This document shows, one piece after another, positions 40,008 to 48,573 of a stretch of 64,000 nt of DNA (positions within the stretch are counted from its first letter, which is position 1; each line of letters begins with the position of its first letter). Source of the DNA: JBBEAM01 sp040882845 (GTDB lineage: Bacteria > Pseudomonadota > Alphaproteobacteria > Kiloniellales > DSM-21159); NCBI GenBank assembly GCA_040882845.1, contig JBBEAM010000016.1, positions 1-64,000 on the forward strand, written 5' to 3'. The notes under the pieces are model-generated. The model worked only from the letters and a program-made list of their open reading frames with translations, searched no databases and was not told where the DNA came from. The position numbers and the translations under genes are program-made.

Positions 40008-40033
40008 GCGGCGGCCCCGCCAGGTGCCGCCGC
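40008..40033 (-). terminator. Terminator of the ilvE-type gene
   Basis: GCGGCGGC (40008-40015) and GCCGCCGC (40026-40033) form a stem. On the minus strand it is followed by TTTTCTTG, so it ends the aminotransferase transcript 31 bp after its stop. It also lies between two convergent genes. Confidence 0.75.
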
Positions 40034-40063
40034 CCTCGCCGTTCCGGCGTTTCCTCCGAAAGC

Positions 40064-40975
40064 TTAGGCCGCGCTCATGCTGGCGCCCGCGGCCATGTCG
40101 TGCGGGCGGCGCACCAGCTCGTCGTAGGCCTCCAGCAGCTGCTTGGTGATCGCGCCCGGCGTGAAGCTGTACTGGTCGATCTCGCGCACCGGAGTCACCT
40201 CGACGGCGGTGCCGGTGATGAAGACTTCGCTGGTCCTGGCCAGTTCCTCCGGCAGGATCGCCCGCTCGATCACCTCGTAGCCGCGCTCCTTGGCCAGGCC
40301 GATCACCGTGCGGCGGGTGATGCCGTCGAGGAAGCAGTCCGGCTTGGGCGTATGCAGCTTGCCGTCCTGGACCAGGAAGATGTTGGCGCCGGTCGCCTCG
40401 GCGATCTGTCCGCGCCAGTCGAGCATCAGGGCATCGCTGTAGCCCTTGCCCTCGGCCTCGTGCTTGGACAGGGTGCAGATCATGTAGAGCCCGGCGGCCT
40501 TGGAGCGCACCGGCGCCGTCTCCGGCGAGGGGCGGCGGTAGGGCGCGGTCATCATGCGGATGCCTTCCAGCCGCGCTTCCGGCGAGAAGTAGACCGGCCA
40601 GGGCCAGGCGGCGATGGCGAGGTTGATCTTGGTCTTCTGGGCGGAAACCCCCATCATCTCGCTGCCGCGCCAGGCGATCGGGCGGACGTAGCCGTCCTCG
40701 ATGCCGTTCTGCGCGCAGAGCTCGCGCGTCGCCGTATCGATCTGCTCGACGCTGTAGGGGATCTCGAAGCCGAGCAACCGCGCCGAATCGTGCAGCCGCT
40801 GATGATGCTCGGTCATCTTGAAGACCTGGCCGTTGTAGACCCGCTCGCCCTCGAATACCGCGCTGGCATAGTGCAAGGCATGGCTGAGAACGTGCAGCTT
40901 GGCCTCCCGCCAAGGCACGAATTCGCCGTTCATCCAAATCGTTCCGTCGCGATCGTCGAAGGGAAGCATAGGCAT
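40064..40975 (-). CDS. ilvE: Branched-chain amino acid aminotransferase
   Basis: Fold-type IV aminotransferase for the last step of valine, leucine and isoleucine synthesis. The 303-aa protein begins with WMNGEFVPWREAKLHVLSHA and HYASAVFEGERVY. KHEAEGKGYSDALMLDWRG and the following EATGANIFLV are core family signatures, and FLDGITRRTVIGLAKERG lies in the cofactor-binding region. It is divergent from a MarR gene and shares with it a 196-bp region with a dyad. Confidence 0.93.
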   Translation of the reverse strand: MPMLPFDDRDGTIWMNGEFVPWREAKLHVLSHALHYASAVFEGERVYNGQVFKMTEHHQRLHDSARLLGFEIPYSVEQIDTATRELCAQNGIEDGYVRPIAWRGSEMMGVSAQKTKINLAIAAWPWPVYFSPEARLEGIRMMTAPYRRPSPETAPVRSKAAGLYMICTLSKHEAEGKGYSDALMLDWRGQIAEATGANIFLVQDGKLHTPKPDCFLDGITRRTVIGLAKERGYEVIERAILPEELARTSEVFITGTAVEVTPVREIDQYSFTPGAITKQLLEAYDELVRRPHDMAAGASMSAA

Positions 40976-41112
40976 CAGGGTCCTTTCGCCCTTTCCGCTT
41001 GTCTAGTTTATCCGCAGCCGGTTAGGTAGCTTGAGTAGCCTGGGGTTAGACGATTTCCGAGGCGCGAAGTCAAGAGACGCCGGCAGATTCAATCTCTCTC
41101 CTCGGTATTTTT

Positions 41113-41127
41113 AGACATAAAATGTCT
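41113..41127. promoter_or_regulatory. Dyad operator candidate between ilvE and marR
   Basis: AGACAT (41113-41118) and ATGTCT (41122-41127) are a perfect inverted repeat around AAA, in an AT-rich stretch 45 bp upstream of the MarR ATG. A second partial half-site, AACATTTTG, follows at 41131-41139. The size and place fit autoregulation by the MarR protein. Confidence 0.45.
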
Positions 41128-41171
41128 GAAAACATTTTGCCTAGGTAACAAGATTATGCGATTAAGTCAAC

Positions 41172-41699
41172 ATGGCTGACGTAAAACAATCCGCGAACCC
41201 CCTCTTTCTGCGCGAGGAGGAGCTGCGCCAGGGTATGGAGCTGCTGTTCTTCGCCTACCGCGACTTCACCGCCCCGCCCGATCGCCTGCTCAAGGAGTTC
41301 GGCTACGGCCGCGCCCACCACCGGGTGATCTTCTTCGTCGGGCGCTATCCGCATATGCCGGTCAGCGAGCTGCTCAGCATCCTGTCGATCACCAAGCAGA
41401 GCCTGTCGCGGGTGCTCAGCCAGCTGGTCGAGGATGGCTACATCGTACAGAAGCCGGGCCGCGACGACCGGCGCCAGCGCCTGCTGGAACTGACCGAGAA
41501 GGGCCGCGATCTCGAGCGCACTCTGATCCAGGATCAGTTGCAGCGCATCGCCCGCGCCTACCGCGCCGCCGGCGCGGAGGCGGTCGAGGGCTGCCGCACG
41601 GTGCTGCTCGGGATCGTCAACGAAGCCGACAGGCAACGCCTGGAAGAGCGCCGCGACAGCCGTCAGACCCCGGGGATAGCTCTGCGCCGCTCTTCGTGA
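41172..41699 (+). CDS. MarR family regulator (PetP-like)
   Basis: A 175-aa winged-helix regulator. The DNA-binding region is in HHRVIFFVGRYPHMPVSELL with SITKQSLSRVLSQLVEDGYI, and the wing is in GRDDRRQRLLELTEKGRDLE. It lies directly before an OmpR-type response regulator; a MarR gene followed by an OmpR gene is also found as petP-petR in Rhodobacter. I infer that this is the same gene pair. The ligand is unknown. Confidence 0.9.
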   Translation: MADVKQSANPLFLREEELRQGMELLFFAYRDFTAPPDRLLKEFGYGRAHHRVIFFVGRYPHMPVSELLSILSITKQSLSRVLSQLVEDGYIVQKPGRDDRRQRLLELTEKGRDLERTLIQDQLQRIARAYRAAGAEAVEGCRTVLLGIVNEADRQRLEERRDSRQTPGIALRRSS

Positions 41700-41753
41700 A
41701 CGCGGCTGCGGCGCTGGCTCCGGCGGCAGCCTCGGCGTAGACTGCGCCCGGAC

Positions 41754-42449
41754 ATGAAGATGATCGAAGATCTGCCGCATATCCTGGTCGTCGACGACGA
41801 CACCAAGCTGCGCAACCTGCTGCGGCGCTATCTCACCGACCAGAAGTACCGCGTCACCGTGGCCTCCAGCGCCATCGAGGCACGCGCACAGCTGGAAGCT
41901 TTGGAGTTCGACCTGATCGTGCTCGACATCATGATGCCGGGGGAATCCGGTCTCGCCTTGACCAAGTCGCTGCGCGAGACCCGCGAGCTGCCGATCCTGC
42001 TGCTGACCGCGATGTCCGACGTCGAGAACCGGATCGAGGGCTTCGAAAGCGGCGCCGACGACTACCTGCCGAAACCCTTCGAGCCGCGCGAGCTGATCCT
42101 GCGCATCGACGCGATCCTGCGCCGCGCCCGCGGCCAGCAGGACGGCACGGCCGGAGGCCGGGTTTACTTCGGCGGCTTCTGTTTCGATCTCGCGCGCCGC
42201 GAGCTGCGCAAGGGCGAGGCCTATGTCCGCCTGACCGCCGCCGAAAAGAGCCTGCTGCTGGCCCTGGCGCGCCAGCCCGGACAAGCGGTCAGCCGCGAGG
42301 ATCTGACCGCGGAAAGCGAGATGATCGGCAACCAGCGCACCATCGACGTGCAGATGACCCGCCTGAGGCGTAAGATCGAGAACAATCCGAAGTTCCCGCG
42401 CTATCTGCAGACCGTGCGCGGGACCGGATACGTCCTGGTTCCCGATTGA
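41754..42449 (+). CDS. OmpR-type response regulator (PetR-like)
   Basis: A 231-aa regulator. The receiver domain (residues 1-125) has the acidic DDD at 14-16, the phosphoacceptor Asp58 in DLIVLDIMMPGESG, and the Lys of DYLPKPFEPRELI. The C-terminal winged helix has VRLTAAEKSLLLALARQPG and IDVQMTRLRRKIE. Its stop overlaps the start region of the kinase gene, so the two form a two-component pair. Confidence 0.95.
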   Translation: MKMIEDLPHILVVDDDTKLRNLLRRYLTDQKYRVTVASSAIEARAQLEALEFDLIVLDIMMPGESGLALTKSLRETRELPILLLTAMSDVENRIEGFESGADDYLPKPFEPRELILRIDAILRRARGQQDGTAGGRVYFGGFCFDLARRELRKGEAYVRLTAAEKSLLLALARQPGQAVSREDLTAESEMIGNQRTIDVQMTRLRRKIENNPKFPRYLQTVRGTGYVLVPD

Positions 42450-42460
42450 ACGGGCCGCGC

Positions 42461-43906
42461 ATGACCACGACCAGCGATCTTTCCGGCGAAACACCGGCCC
42501 CGCAGAGGCGCGGCGGCGGGCTGGCGCCGGCCAGCCAGAGCGTCTGGTGGCGGCGCTGGCTGAAGAAGATCCAGCCGCGCAGCCTGATGGCGCGGTCGCT
42601 GATCACGCTGGTCCTGCCGCTGCTGCTGCTGCAGATGCTGACCACATTCCTGTTTTACGAACGCCACTACATTCACGTCAGCTCGCGCCTCGCCGAAAGT
42701 GTCGCCGGCGATATCGCCGCGGTGATCCAGCTGCTGGAGTCCACCCCGCGGAGCTGGGAACGAGAGCGGGTCTTCGCCCTCGGCGAGAAAGAGTTCCAGA
42801 TCAACCTCAGCTACCTCGAGGACGCCATCCTGCCGCCCAAGAGCGTGACCGAGCCGACGCTGCTCGGCCGCCGCCTGCGCGAAGCCCTGAGCCTGTGGAT
42901 CGAGAAGGATTTCGATCTGCACATGGACGACGACGACAACTGGGCCTACATCTCGATCGCCATGAACGACGGCCTGCTGTTGGTCGAGGTGCCGCGGCGC
43001 CGGCTGTTCAGCCGCACCACCCACCTGCTGCTCAACTACATGGTCGGCGCGCCGATCCTCTTCCTGGTGATCTCCCTGATCGTGATGCGCTATCAGGTTC
43101 GCCCGATCCGGCGCCTGGCGCGCGCCGCCAAGCGTTTCGGCATGGGCCACGACGTGCGCAACTTCAAACCCGAGGGCGCCAAGGAGGTCCGCCAGGCCGG
43201 GCGGGTCTTCGTCGAGATGCACAACCGCATCAAGCGCCAGCTGAAGCAGCGCACGGCAATGCTGGCCGGAGTCAGCCACGACCTGCGCACCCCCTTGACC
43301 CGCATGAAGCTGGAACTGGAACTGCTCGAGGGTGGCCCGGAGGTCGAGGCGCTGAAGTCGGAAATCGCCGAGATGGAGCAGATGATCGAAGCCTATCTCG
43401 CCTTCGCCCGCGGCGAAGGCGCGGAGGACACCGAGGAGATCGTGATCGGCGATCTGCTTCAGGAGATCGTCGCCAAGGCCCGGCGCGACGGCTCCGAGAT
43501 CGCGCTCTCGGTGGAGGAAGACATCGCACTGACCGTGCGCCCCAACTCGGTGCGCCGCTGCCTGTCGAACCTGATCAACAACGCCGTGCGCTATGGCGGC
43601 CGCGTCGCGGTCAGCGCCCGCCCGAGCATGAAGGGGGTCGAGATTCTGATCGACGACGACGGCAGCGGCATTCCTGCGGACAAGCGCGAGGAGGTCTTCC
43701 GGCCCTTCTACAGACTCGAGGAATCGCGCAACCTGGAGACCGGCGGCACCGGCCTCGGTCTGACCATCGCCCGCGACATCGCCCGCAGCCACGGCGGCGA
43801 ACTCACTCTCGAGGACGGGCCGGGCGGCCGCGGCCTGCGGGCCCGGGTCTGGCTGCCAATCCTGGCCGAGCCGACCGATCTCGAGGCCTGGCTGGGGACC
43901 GACTGA
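42461..43906 (+). CDS. EnvZ-type sensor histidine kinase
   Basis: A 481-aa membrane kinase. It has two transmembrane segments (SLITLVLPLLLLQMLTTFLF and the VGAPILFLVISLIVMRY region) around a periplasmic domain of about 115 residues, then HAMP, a dimerisation helix with His273 in GVSHDLRTPLTRM, and the ATPase domain (NLINNAVRYGG, DDDGSGIP, GGTGLGLTIARDIA). A TTG at 42446 that overlaps the stop of the regulator is an alternative start; the ATG at 42461 is used here. The signal is unknown. Confidence 0.94.
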   Translation: MTTTSDLSGETPAPQRRGGGLAPASQSVWWRRWLKKIQPRSLMARSLITLVLPLLLLQMLTTFLFYERHYIHVSSRLAESVAGDIAAVIQLLESTPRSWERERVFALGEKEFQINLSYLEDAILPPKSVTEPTLLGRRLREALSLWIEKDFDLHMDDDDNWAYISIAMNDGLLLVEVPRRRLFSRTTHLLLNYMVGAPILFLVISLIVMRYQVRPIRRLARAAKRFGMGHDVRNFKPEGAKEVRQAGRVFVEMHNRIKRQLKQRTAMLAGVSHDLRTPLTRMKLELELLEGGPEVEALKSEIAEMEQMIEAYLAFARGEGAEDTEEIVIGDLLQEIVAKARRDGSEIALSVEEDIALTVRPNSVRRCLSNLINNAVRYGGRVAVSARPSMKGVEILIDDDGSGIPADKREEVFRPFYRLEESRNLETGGTGLGLTIARDIARSHGGELTLEDGPGGRGLRARVWLPILAEPTDLEAWLGTD

Positions 43907-43916
43907 GCCAGCGGCT

Positions 43917-44255
43917 TCAGTACATCCGGCCGCCGAGGGGTACCTCGAGGTCGGGCCGGATCAGCACCACCTCGCCCTCGGCATCGGGCACGCCGAGCAC
44001 CAGCACCTGCGACATGAAGCTGCCGATCTGCTTGGGCGGAAAGTTGACCACGGCCAGAACGCGGCGGCCGGGCAGCTCCTCCAGGCTGTAATGCCGGGTG
44101 ATCTGGGCCGAGGACTTGCGCTCGCCGAACTCCGGTCCGAAATCGACCCATAGCTTGAAGGCCGGCTGGCGGGCCTCGGGAAAGGCTTCGGCGCGCGCGA
44201 TCACGCCGACCCGGATATCGACCTTGAGAAAGTCGTCGAAGGAAAGTTCGCTCAT
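43917..44255 (-). CDS. csaA: tRNA-binding domain protein CsaA
   Basis: A 112-aa homodimeric OB-fold protein with the fold of the Trbp111/CsaA group. The sequence runs VDIRVGVIARAEAFPEARQP, FKLWVDFGPEFGERKSSAQI and ALVNFPPKQIGSFMSQVLVL-type segments, all characteristic of CsaA. In Bacillus it is described as an export chaperone and tRNA binder; the role in alphaproteobacteria is less clear. It converges with the kinase gene. Confidence 0.9.
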   Translation of the reverse strand: MSELSFDDFLKVDIRVGVIARAEAFPEARQPAFKLWVDFGPEFGERKSSAQITRHYSLEELPGRRVLAVVNFPPKQIGSFMSQVLVLGVPDAEGEVVLIRPDLEVPLGGRMY

Positions 44256-44322
44256 CGTCCCTGCCCGCCTTCAATCCCCTGGAGCAGCGGCACGCTAGCA
44301 AAGCGCGCGGAAGGCGCAAAGG

Positions 44323-44353
44323 AAAAGGGCCGCTTCCGGGAAGCGGCCCTTTT
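44323..44353 (-). terminator. Terminator after the phasin gene
   Basis: AAAAGGGCCGCTTC (44323-44336) pairs perfectly with GAAGCGGCCCTTTT (44340-44353) around a 3-nt loop. On the minus strand it ends the phasin transcript 20 bp after its stop; the symmetry allows function in both directions. Confidence 0.9.
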
Positions 44354-44373
44354 CCAGATTGGTGCGAGAGGGG

Positions 44374-44838
44374 TTACTTGCTCTTGCTGGCCTTGCCGTT
44401 GACGTGCAGGGCACCCCTGACCTCGTCGAAGGACTCGGTGACGCGCTTGTTGATCTCCTGGGCCGCCTCGGCGTTCGACTTGACGCTGATTTCGGTCAGC
44501 TCGTTGAAGTTCGAGATGGCGTCCATGTAGGCCTTCTTGGTCTGCTCGATCTGCTTGGCGAGCTTGTCTTCCGGAGCGCCGGCCTCGGCGAAGCTGCCGA
44601 AGGACTTGGCGGCCTCGTCCATGCCCTTGCGGAAAATCTCGGCCTGGCGCTGCGCCATCGCCTGCATGCCTTCGAAGACGATGCGGTTGGCGGCGGTGAT
44701 CGCCTCGACGTTCTTGCGCTGGGTCTCGATCAGCTTGGCGCTGTCGACGTTCGGCACCTCGAAGGCGCCGGCAATCTTGCCGAAGTCCTGGAACTGGGTG
44801 AAGTCGAAGTTGGTGAAGGGATTCTGATTGGTCGCCAT
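44374..44838 (-). CDS. phaP: Phasin family protein
   Basis: A 154-aa amphipathic helical protein that coats polyhydroxyalkanoate granules. It begins MATNQNPFTNFDFTQFQDFG and has the phasin core (IETQRKNVEAITAANRIVFE, GMQAMAQRQAEIFRKGMDEA). The start at 44838 has GGAGAC upstream. Its promoter region holds TGC-rich dyads typical of PhaR-controlled phasin genes. A TetR regulator gene lies upstream. Confidence 0.92.
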   Translation of the reverse strand: MATNQNPFTNFDFTQFQDFGKIAGAFEVPNVDSAKLIETQRKNVEAITAANRIVFEGMQAMAQRQAEIFRKGMDEAAKSFGSFAEAGAPEDKLAKQIEQTKKAYMDAISNFNELTEISVKSNAEAAQEINKRVTESFDEVRGALHVNGKASKSK

Positions 44839-44899
44839 GGGTAAGTCTCCTCGCAGCGCTGGCTGCATTTCCTAGTACGTTACGGGTGACTGCGCTTTA

Positions 44900-44975
44900 T
44901 GCTGCAGTGCACAATACGCTCTAGATGAAGCCTTCCATGGAGAAAATCAAGATTTATTTTGCAGTGCAGCAAAAA
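44900..44975. promoter_or_regulatory. TGC-rich dyads upstream of the phasin gene (PhaR-type operator candidates)
   Basis: Two sites are seen: GCTGCAGTGCACAAT at 44901-44915 and TTTTGCAGTGCAGCAAAA at 44957-44974. The second has the outer repeat TTTTGC/GCAAAA. PhaR repressors of alphaproteobacteria bind TGC-rich sequences in phasin promoters. They are 62 and 118 bp upstream of the phasin start. Confidence 0.5.
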
Positions 44976-44988
44976 ATTCTCGGCCGTG

Positions 44989-45627
44989 TCACCCGGCTCC
45001 TTCGGCGGCGCTCTCCGGCGGCGGCGTCTCCTGCCGCGCGCCGGGACGCCGCAGCGAGCGGCTGCGGTTGAGCAGCCCTTCGACGCGGCGCAGCTGGGCG
45101 TCGAGCGATGCCATGGTCTTGGCCAGGTCGGCGCTGTCGTCGCGCAGCCAAACCCGCAGCGTCGCCAGGTAGATCGCCGAAAGTCCCTTGACCCGCACCG
45201 CGCCGCGCACCCCCTCGCCGTTCAGTCCCGCCGCTTCCAGCATCCAGCGCATGGAGCGCGCGAGCTGCGGCGTGCCGGCCAGCCCCTGCAGCGGACGGCG
45301 CAGGCTGTCGTAGAGGATGTTGGCCAGGGCTTCGCGGTAGGGCTGCAGGGCATCGAAGCGCCGCATCATCACCTCGAAAAGGCGGTCGCGCGCCGGCTCC
45401 GCCAGTTCCTCGGCGCTCAGTTCCTCGGCCAGCACAGCGGCGTCGAGCCGCCGCGAGAAGGCGGAGAGGATCGCCTGCTTGCTGTCGAAGAGCGGATAAA
45501 CCTGGGACAGCGGCAGCTCAGCCTCGGCGGCGATCTCGGCCAGGGAGAGACCGGACCAGCCGCGCTCGGCGGCAAGCCGCATTGCCGTGTCGATCAGGCG
45601 ATCGGGAATCTCGTTTTTCTTGACCAT
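44989..45627 (-). CDS. TetR family transcriptional regulator
   Basis: A 212-aa regulator. The N-terminal HTH is visible in LIDTAMRLAAERGWSGLSLA and EIAAEAELPLSQVYPLFDSK. A helical ligand-binding domain follows, and the C-terminus is Arg/Pro/Glu-rich. The start at 45627 has AGGAGGTGG upstream, so the in-frame codon at 45651 is not preferred. It lies upstream of the phasin gene on the same strand, which might suggest a role in polyhydroxyalkanoate control; this is only inference. Confidence 0.88.
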   Translation of the reverse strand: MVKKNEIPDRLIDTAMRLAAERGWSGLSLAEIAAEAELPLSQVYPLFDSKQAILSAFSRRLDAAVLAEELSAEELAEPARDRLFEVMMRRFDALQPYREALANILYDSLRRPLQGLAGTPQLARSMRWMLEAAGLNGEGVRGAVRVKGLSAIYLATLRVWLRDDSADLAKTMASLDAQLRRVEGLLNRSRSLRRPGARQETPPPESAAEGAG

Positions 45628-45686
45628 CTTCGCCACCTCCTGACCTATCACTTAGGCGCGCGAGGGGGCGAAACCAAGGCGGAGGC

Positions 45687-46175
45687 TCAGCTGGGCTTGA
45701 TCTCGGCGACCGCGCCTTCGGTCAGGGCGACAAGATCCCGCGGCGTCAGGCGAAAGACCGCATTGGGCGTACCGGCCGCCGCCCAGATCTCCTCCAGTTC
45801 GAGCAGATCGGCGTCGAGCACAACAAGCGGCGCGGTGGTGTGGCCGACCGGCGGCACCCCGCCGATGGCATAGCCGGTCTGCGCCCGCACGAAGGCCGCA
45901 TCGGCGCGGCCGATCTCCTCGCCGAGCAGCGCCGAGAGCTTGGCCTCGTCGACCCGGTTGGCGCCGCTGGCGACAACCAGCACCGGGCGGCCGCTCCCGG
46001 CGGCGCGGAAGATCAGCGACTTGGCGATCTGCGCCACGTCGCAGCCGATCGCCGCCGCCGCCTCGGCGGCGCTGCGGGTCGATGCCGGGAACTGGCGCAC
46101 CTCCAGCGCGAGCCCCTTGGCCGCCAGCGCATCCTGCACCCGCTGCGCCGCGGCTTTCAGTGGCACTTCGTTCAT
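45687..46175 (-). CDS. YbaK/EbsC-type aminoacyl-tRNA deacylase
   Basis: A 162-aa protein of the YbaK/ProX editing family, which removes wrongly attached amino acids from tRNA. Signatures are AAAIGCDVAQIAKSLIFRA with its conserved Lys, FVRAQTGYAIGGVPPVGH and the final LTEGAVAEI region. The ATG at 46175 overlaps the proC stop (ATGA), so translation is coupled to proC. Linking it to proline is tempting because YbaK homologues hydrolyse Cys-tRNA-Pro. Confidence 0.92.
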   Translation of the reverse strand: MNEVPLKAAAQRVQDALAAKGLALEVRQFPASTRSAAEAAAAIGCDVAQIAKSLIFRAAGSGRPVLVVASGANRVDEAKLSALLGEEIGRADAAFVRAQTGYAIGGVPPVGHTTAPLVVLDADLLELEEIWAAAGTPNAVFRLTPRDLVALTEGAVAEIKPS

Positions 46176-46993
46176 TCGGCGAGATCGCGGCTGCGCTTGG
46201 TCGCCGCGGCAATAGCTTTGCTCATCAGCGGCTGCAGGCCGTCCTCGGCCATCAGAACCTTGAGCGCTTCCAGCGTCGTGCCACCGGGGCTGGAGACATT
46301 CTCGCGCAGCTTGCTGGCCGGTTCCTCGGCCTGGCGCACCAGTTCCCCAGCACCGGCCACGGTGCCGCGGGCGATCCGCATGGCGAGATCCTCGGGCAGG
46401 CCGGACTCGACGCCGGCCTTGGCCAGGCATTCGATCAGCAGGAAGACGTAAGCGGGACCGCCGCCGGAGACGGCGGTGACCGCGTCCATCAGCGCCTCGT
46501 CCTCGACCCAGGCAACATCGCCGACGGCGCGCAGCAACTCCTCGCAGAGCGACTGGGCCGCTCGCGGAACCTCGGGACTGGCGACCAGGACGGAGACGCC
46601 ACGCCCCACGGCGGCCGGAGTGTTGGGCATCGCCCGCACCACCGGCGTGCCGGCGCCGAGGCGATCCTGGAAATAGCCGATGGTCTTGCCGGCGGCGATC
46701 GAGAGAAAGACGGTGCGCTCACCGCGCCAGCCGCCGGCGGCATCCAGGGCGGCGTCCATCTGCTGCGGCTTGACCGCCAGCGCGACCAGCGCCGGCGCCA
46801 GATTGCCAGGCACTTCCTCGGCGCGCGCCAGCGTGGCCACGCCCTTCGTCGCCAGCGTCTTGCGCTGGTCGTCGTTGGGTTCGACGATGGTGATCTCGGC
46901 GGGATCGATGCCGCGCTCGATCCAGCCGTCGAGCAGCGCGCCGCCCATCTTGCCGCAGCCGATCAGCAGCAGCGGGCCGCCCAGGGACTGCAT
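46172..46993 (-). CDS. proC: Pyrroline-5-carboxylate reductase
   Basis: Last enzyme of proline synthesis. The 273-aa protein has the NAD(P)H-binding GGPLLLIGCGKMGGALLDGW, LVALAVKPQQMDAAL, VVRAMPNTPAAVGRGVSVL, and the C-terminal substrate domain ending with SPGGTTLEALKVLMAEDGL, the classic proC signature. It overlaps ybaK by 4 bp and follows the YbjN gene by 3 bp, forming a three-gene unit. Confidence 0.96.
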   Translation of the reverse strand: MQSLGGPLLLIGCGKMGGALLDGWIERGIDPAEITIVEPNDDQRKTLATKGVATLARAEEVPGNLAPALVALAVKPQQMDAALDAAGGWRGERTVFLSIAAGKTIGYFQDRLGAGTPVVRAMPNTPAAVGRGVSVLVASPEVPRAAQSLCEELLRAVGDVAWVEDEALMDAVTAVSGGGPAYVFLLIECLAKAGVESGLPEDLAMRIARGTVAGAGELVRQAEEPASKLRENVSSPGGTTLEALKVLMAEDGLQPLMSKAIAAATKRSRDLAE

Positions 46994-46996
46994 AAG

Positions 46997-47506
46997 TCAG
47001 GCTTCTCCGACGGTTTCCATCAGGGCGGCCTCCAGCGCCTCGCTGGCCGGCTGGCCGCCCCAGACCACCATCTGCAGCGCCGGGTAGAGCCGCTCGGATT
47101 CGATCAGCGCGGTGTCGATCATGTCTTCCAGCTGCTCGACGCTGGCGCCGCCGCGCACCCCGCGCAGGGGGATGGTGTGGCGGAAGATCAGCGCGCCGTC
47201 GTCGGTGCAGAGGTCGAAGTGGCCGAGCCAGAGCCGCTCGTTGGCGGCCACGACCAGCTCGTTGACCGCGCCGCGGCGCGGCTTCTGCACCTTAACGTCG
47301 AGCTGGCAGGAGAGGTACATCGCGCCGATCTCCGGCTGCCAGACGATGCAGAGATGGTAGTCGCACCATTGCCCCGTCACCTGCACCACCAATTCCTGAT
47401 CGCTGGAACGGTCGTGCGCCCACTCGTTGGCGGAGACCAGTTCTTCCAGGAGATCGAGAGGATTGGAGGCGGCGGCGACATCATGCTGGAGCAGATTCAT
47501 GACCAT
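46997..47506 (-). CDS. YbjN domain-containing protein
   Basis: A 169-aa alpha/beta protein with the YbjN fold, which resembles type III secretion chaperones. It includes SDQELVVQVTGQWCDYHLCI and MYLSCQLDVKVQKPRRGAVN. The start at 47506 (MVMNLLQHD) follows GGGGAG; earlier in-frame codons are poor. Its cellular role is unknown. It is the first gene of the YbjN-proC-ybaK unit. The 229-bp gap upstream contains no gene. Confidence 0.85.
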   Translation of the reverse strand: MVMNLLQHDVAAASNPLDLLEELVSANEWAHDRSSDQELVVQVTGQWCDYHLCIVWQPEIGAMYLSCQLDVKVQKPRRGAVNELVVAANERLWLGHFDLCTDDGALIFRHTIPLRGVRGGASVEQLEDMIDTALIESERLYPALQMVVWGGQPASEALEAALMETVGEA

Positions 47507-47735
47507 GCGTCTCCCCTTTGGTCCCGGCGGCAACTTCCGGGTCACCGGCGCCTAGGCCTCGAGGATACAAAACCCCTATATCTTGGGGTAGATCGATATC
47601 TCGGGCTCCAGAGCGTTGCCCCCACAAAATCTAGCGTGCCTCATTCGGAATCCCGGCGCAAGCGGGGATTTATCCGCGCTCGGCCGGAAGTCGCTGATTC
47701 TCTGTGGACTCTTTTTGCCGGAGCGCGGCCGGTGG

Positions 47736-48074
47736 TCAGGAGGCGCCGCTTTTGCCGGAGGATGTCTTCGCGGCGGACTTCGCCGCAGGGGCTTTCTTCC
47801 GTTTGGGGGAAGCCTTGCGGGCGCCGCCGCCGGAGCGCCCGGCTTCCAGGGCGGCGAGCCGCTCCTCAAGCTCTTCCTGGCGCTGCCGGGCCTTGGCCGC
47901 CATGGCCTTGACCACGTCGAACTCCTCTCGGGTCACCAGGTCCATCTCGGCGAGTATCCGCTCGAACTGGGCGCGTAGCCTGCCCTCGACCTCCTGGCGC
48001 ATGCCGGTGGCGACGCCCAGCGCGCCGGTGGCGACGCGGGCGAGATCGTCGAGGAGGCGGTTCTGTGTCTGCAT
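47736..48074 (-). CDS. ubiK: Ubiquinone biosynthesis accessory factor UbiK
   Basis: A 112-aa protein of the BMFP/YqiC (UbiK) family, a trimeric membrane-associated factor that helps ubiquinone synthesis. It has an N-terminal amphipathic helix (MQTQNRLLDDLARVATGALG), a coiled coil (DVVKAMAAKARQRQEELEER) and a Lys/Ala/Ser-rich C-terminal tail that is likely unfolded. It follows two thioesterase genes on the same strand. Confidence 0.93.
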   Translation of the reverse strand: MQTQNRLLDDLARVATGALGVATGMRQEVEGRLRAQFERILAEMDLVTREEFDVVKAMAAKARQRQEELEERLAALEAGRSGGGARKASPKRKKAPAAKSAAKTSSGKSGAS

Positions 48075-48138
48075 GGCGTCGGTCCCTTTCGGCTAGCTCC
48101 CTGCAATATTGGCCTTCGCGGCCGCCGCGTCCAGCGGC

Positions 48139-48573
48139 TCAGCCGACCAGCAGGTGGATGTGGCCATGCGCCACCGGCTTGTCCTCGCGCTCCTGCCAGG
48201 CCTCGACCCGGACGTTGGCGACGCGGCGGCCGAGCTTGGTGATGATCCCGGTCGCCCGGGTCGGCACCGGCCGTCCGGCGCGCAGATAGTCCACGGTGAT
48301 GTTGACGGTGCGCGGCAGGCTCTCGCTCTCCCGCCGCCAGATCACCTCGAGCCCGCCGACGGTCTCCAGGAAGGCGCCGACCACGCCGCCATGCAGCGCC
48401 CCGGTTTCCGGGTTGCCGACCAGGCCCGGACGCGGCGGCAGGGTGCAGACCAGCCGGCCTGCGCCGTCGATCTCGGCGGTGAGGCCGAGGAAAACGGCAT
48501 AGGGGATGCAGTCGATGGCGCCGCGCAGGTCGCCGTGTTCGCGGGCATCGCGGATGCGCTGCAGCAGGCTCAT
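48139..48573 (-). CDS. PaaI-type hotdog thioesterase (second of a pair)
   Basis: A 144-aa hotdog-fold thioesterase. The active-site region is GNPETGALHGGVVGAFLETV, which carries the His-Gly-Gly and acidic residues of PaaI-type enzymes; the fold continues with TVNITVDYLRAGRPVP and ANVRVEAWQERE. It overlaps the other thioesterase gene by 4 bp (ATGA), so the two are coupled. The acyl-CoA substrate is unknown. Confidence 0.9.
   Translation of the reverse strand: MSLLQRIRDAREHGDLRGAIDCIPYAVFLGLTAEIDGAGRLVCTLPPRPGLVGNPETGALHGGVVGAFLETVGGLEVIWRRESESLPRTVNITVDYLRAGRPVPTRATGIITKLGRRVANVRVEAWQEREDKPVAHGHIHLLVG

Noticed and set aside
47572..47589. ACCCC-N8-GGGGT dyad resembling an NrdR box
   Set aside because: The centre lacks the TATA-type core symmetry of NrdR sites and no ribonucleotide reductase gene is nearby; could be chance.
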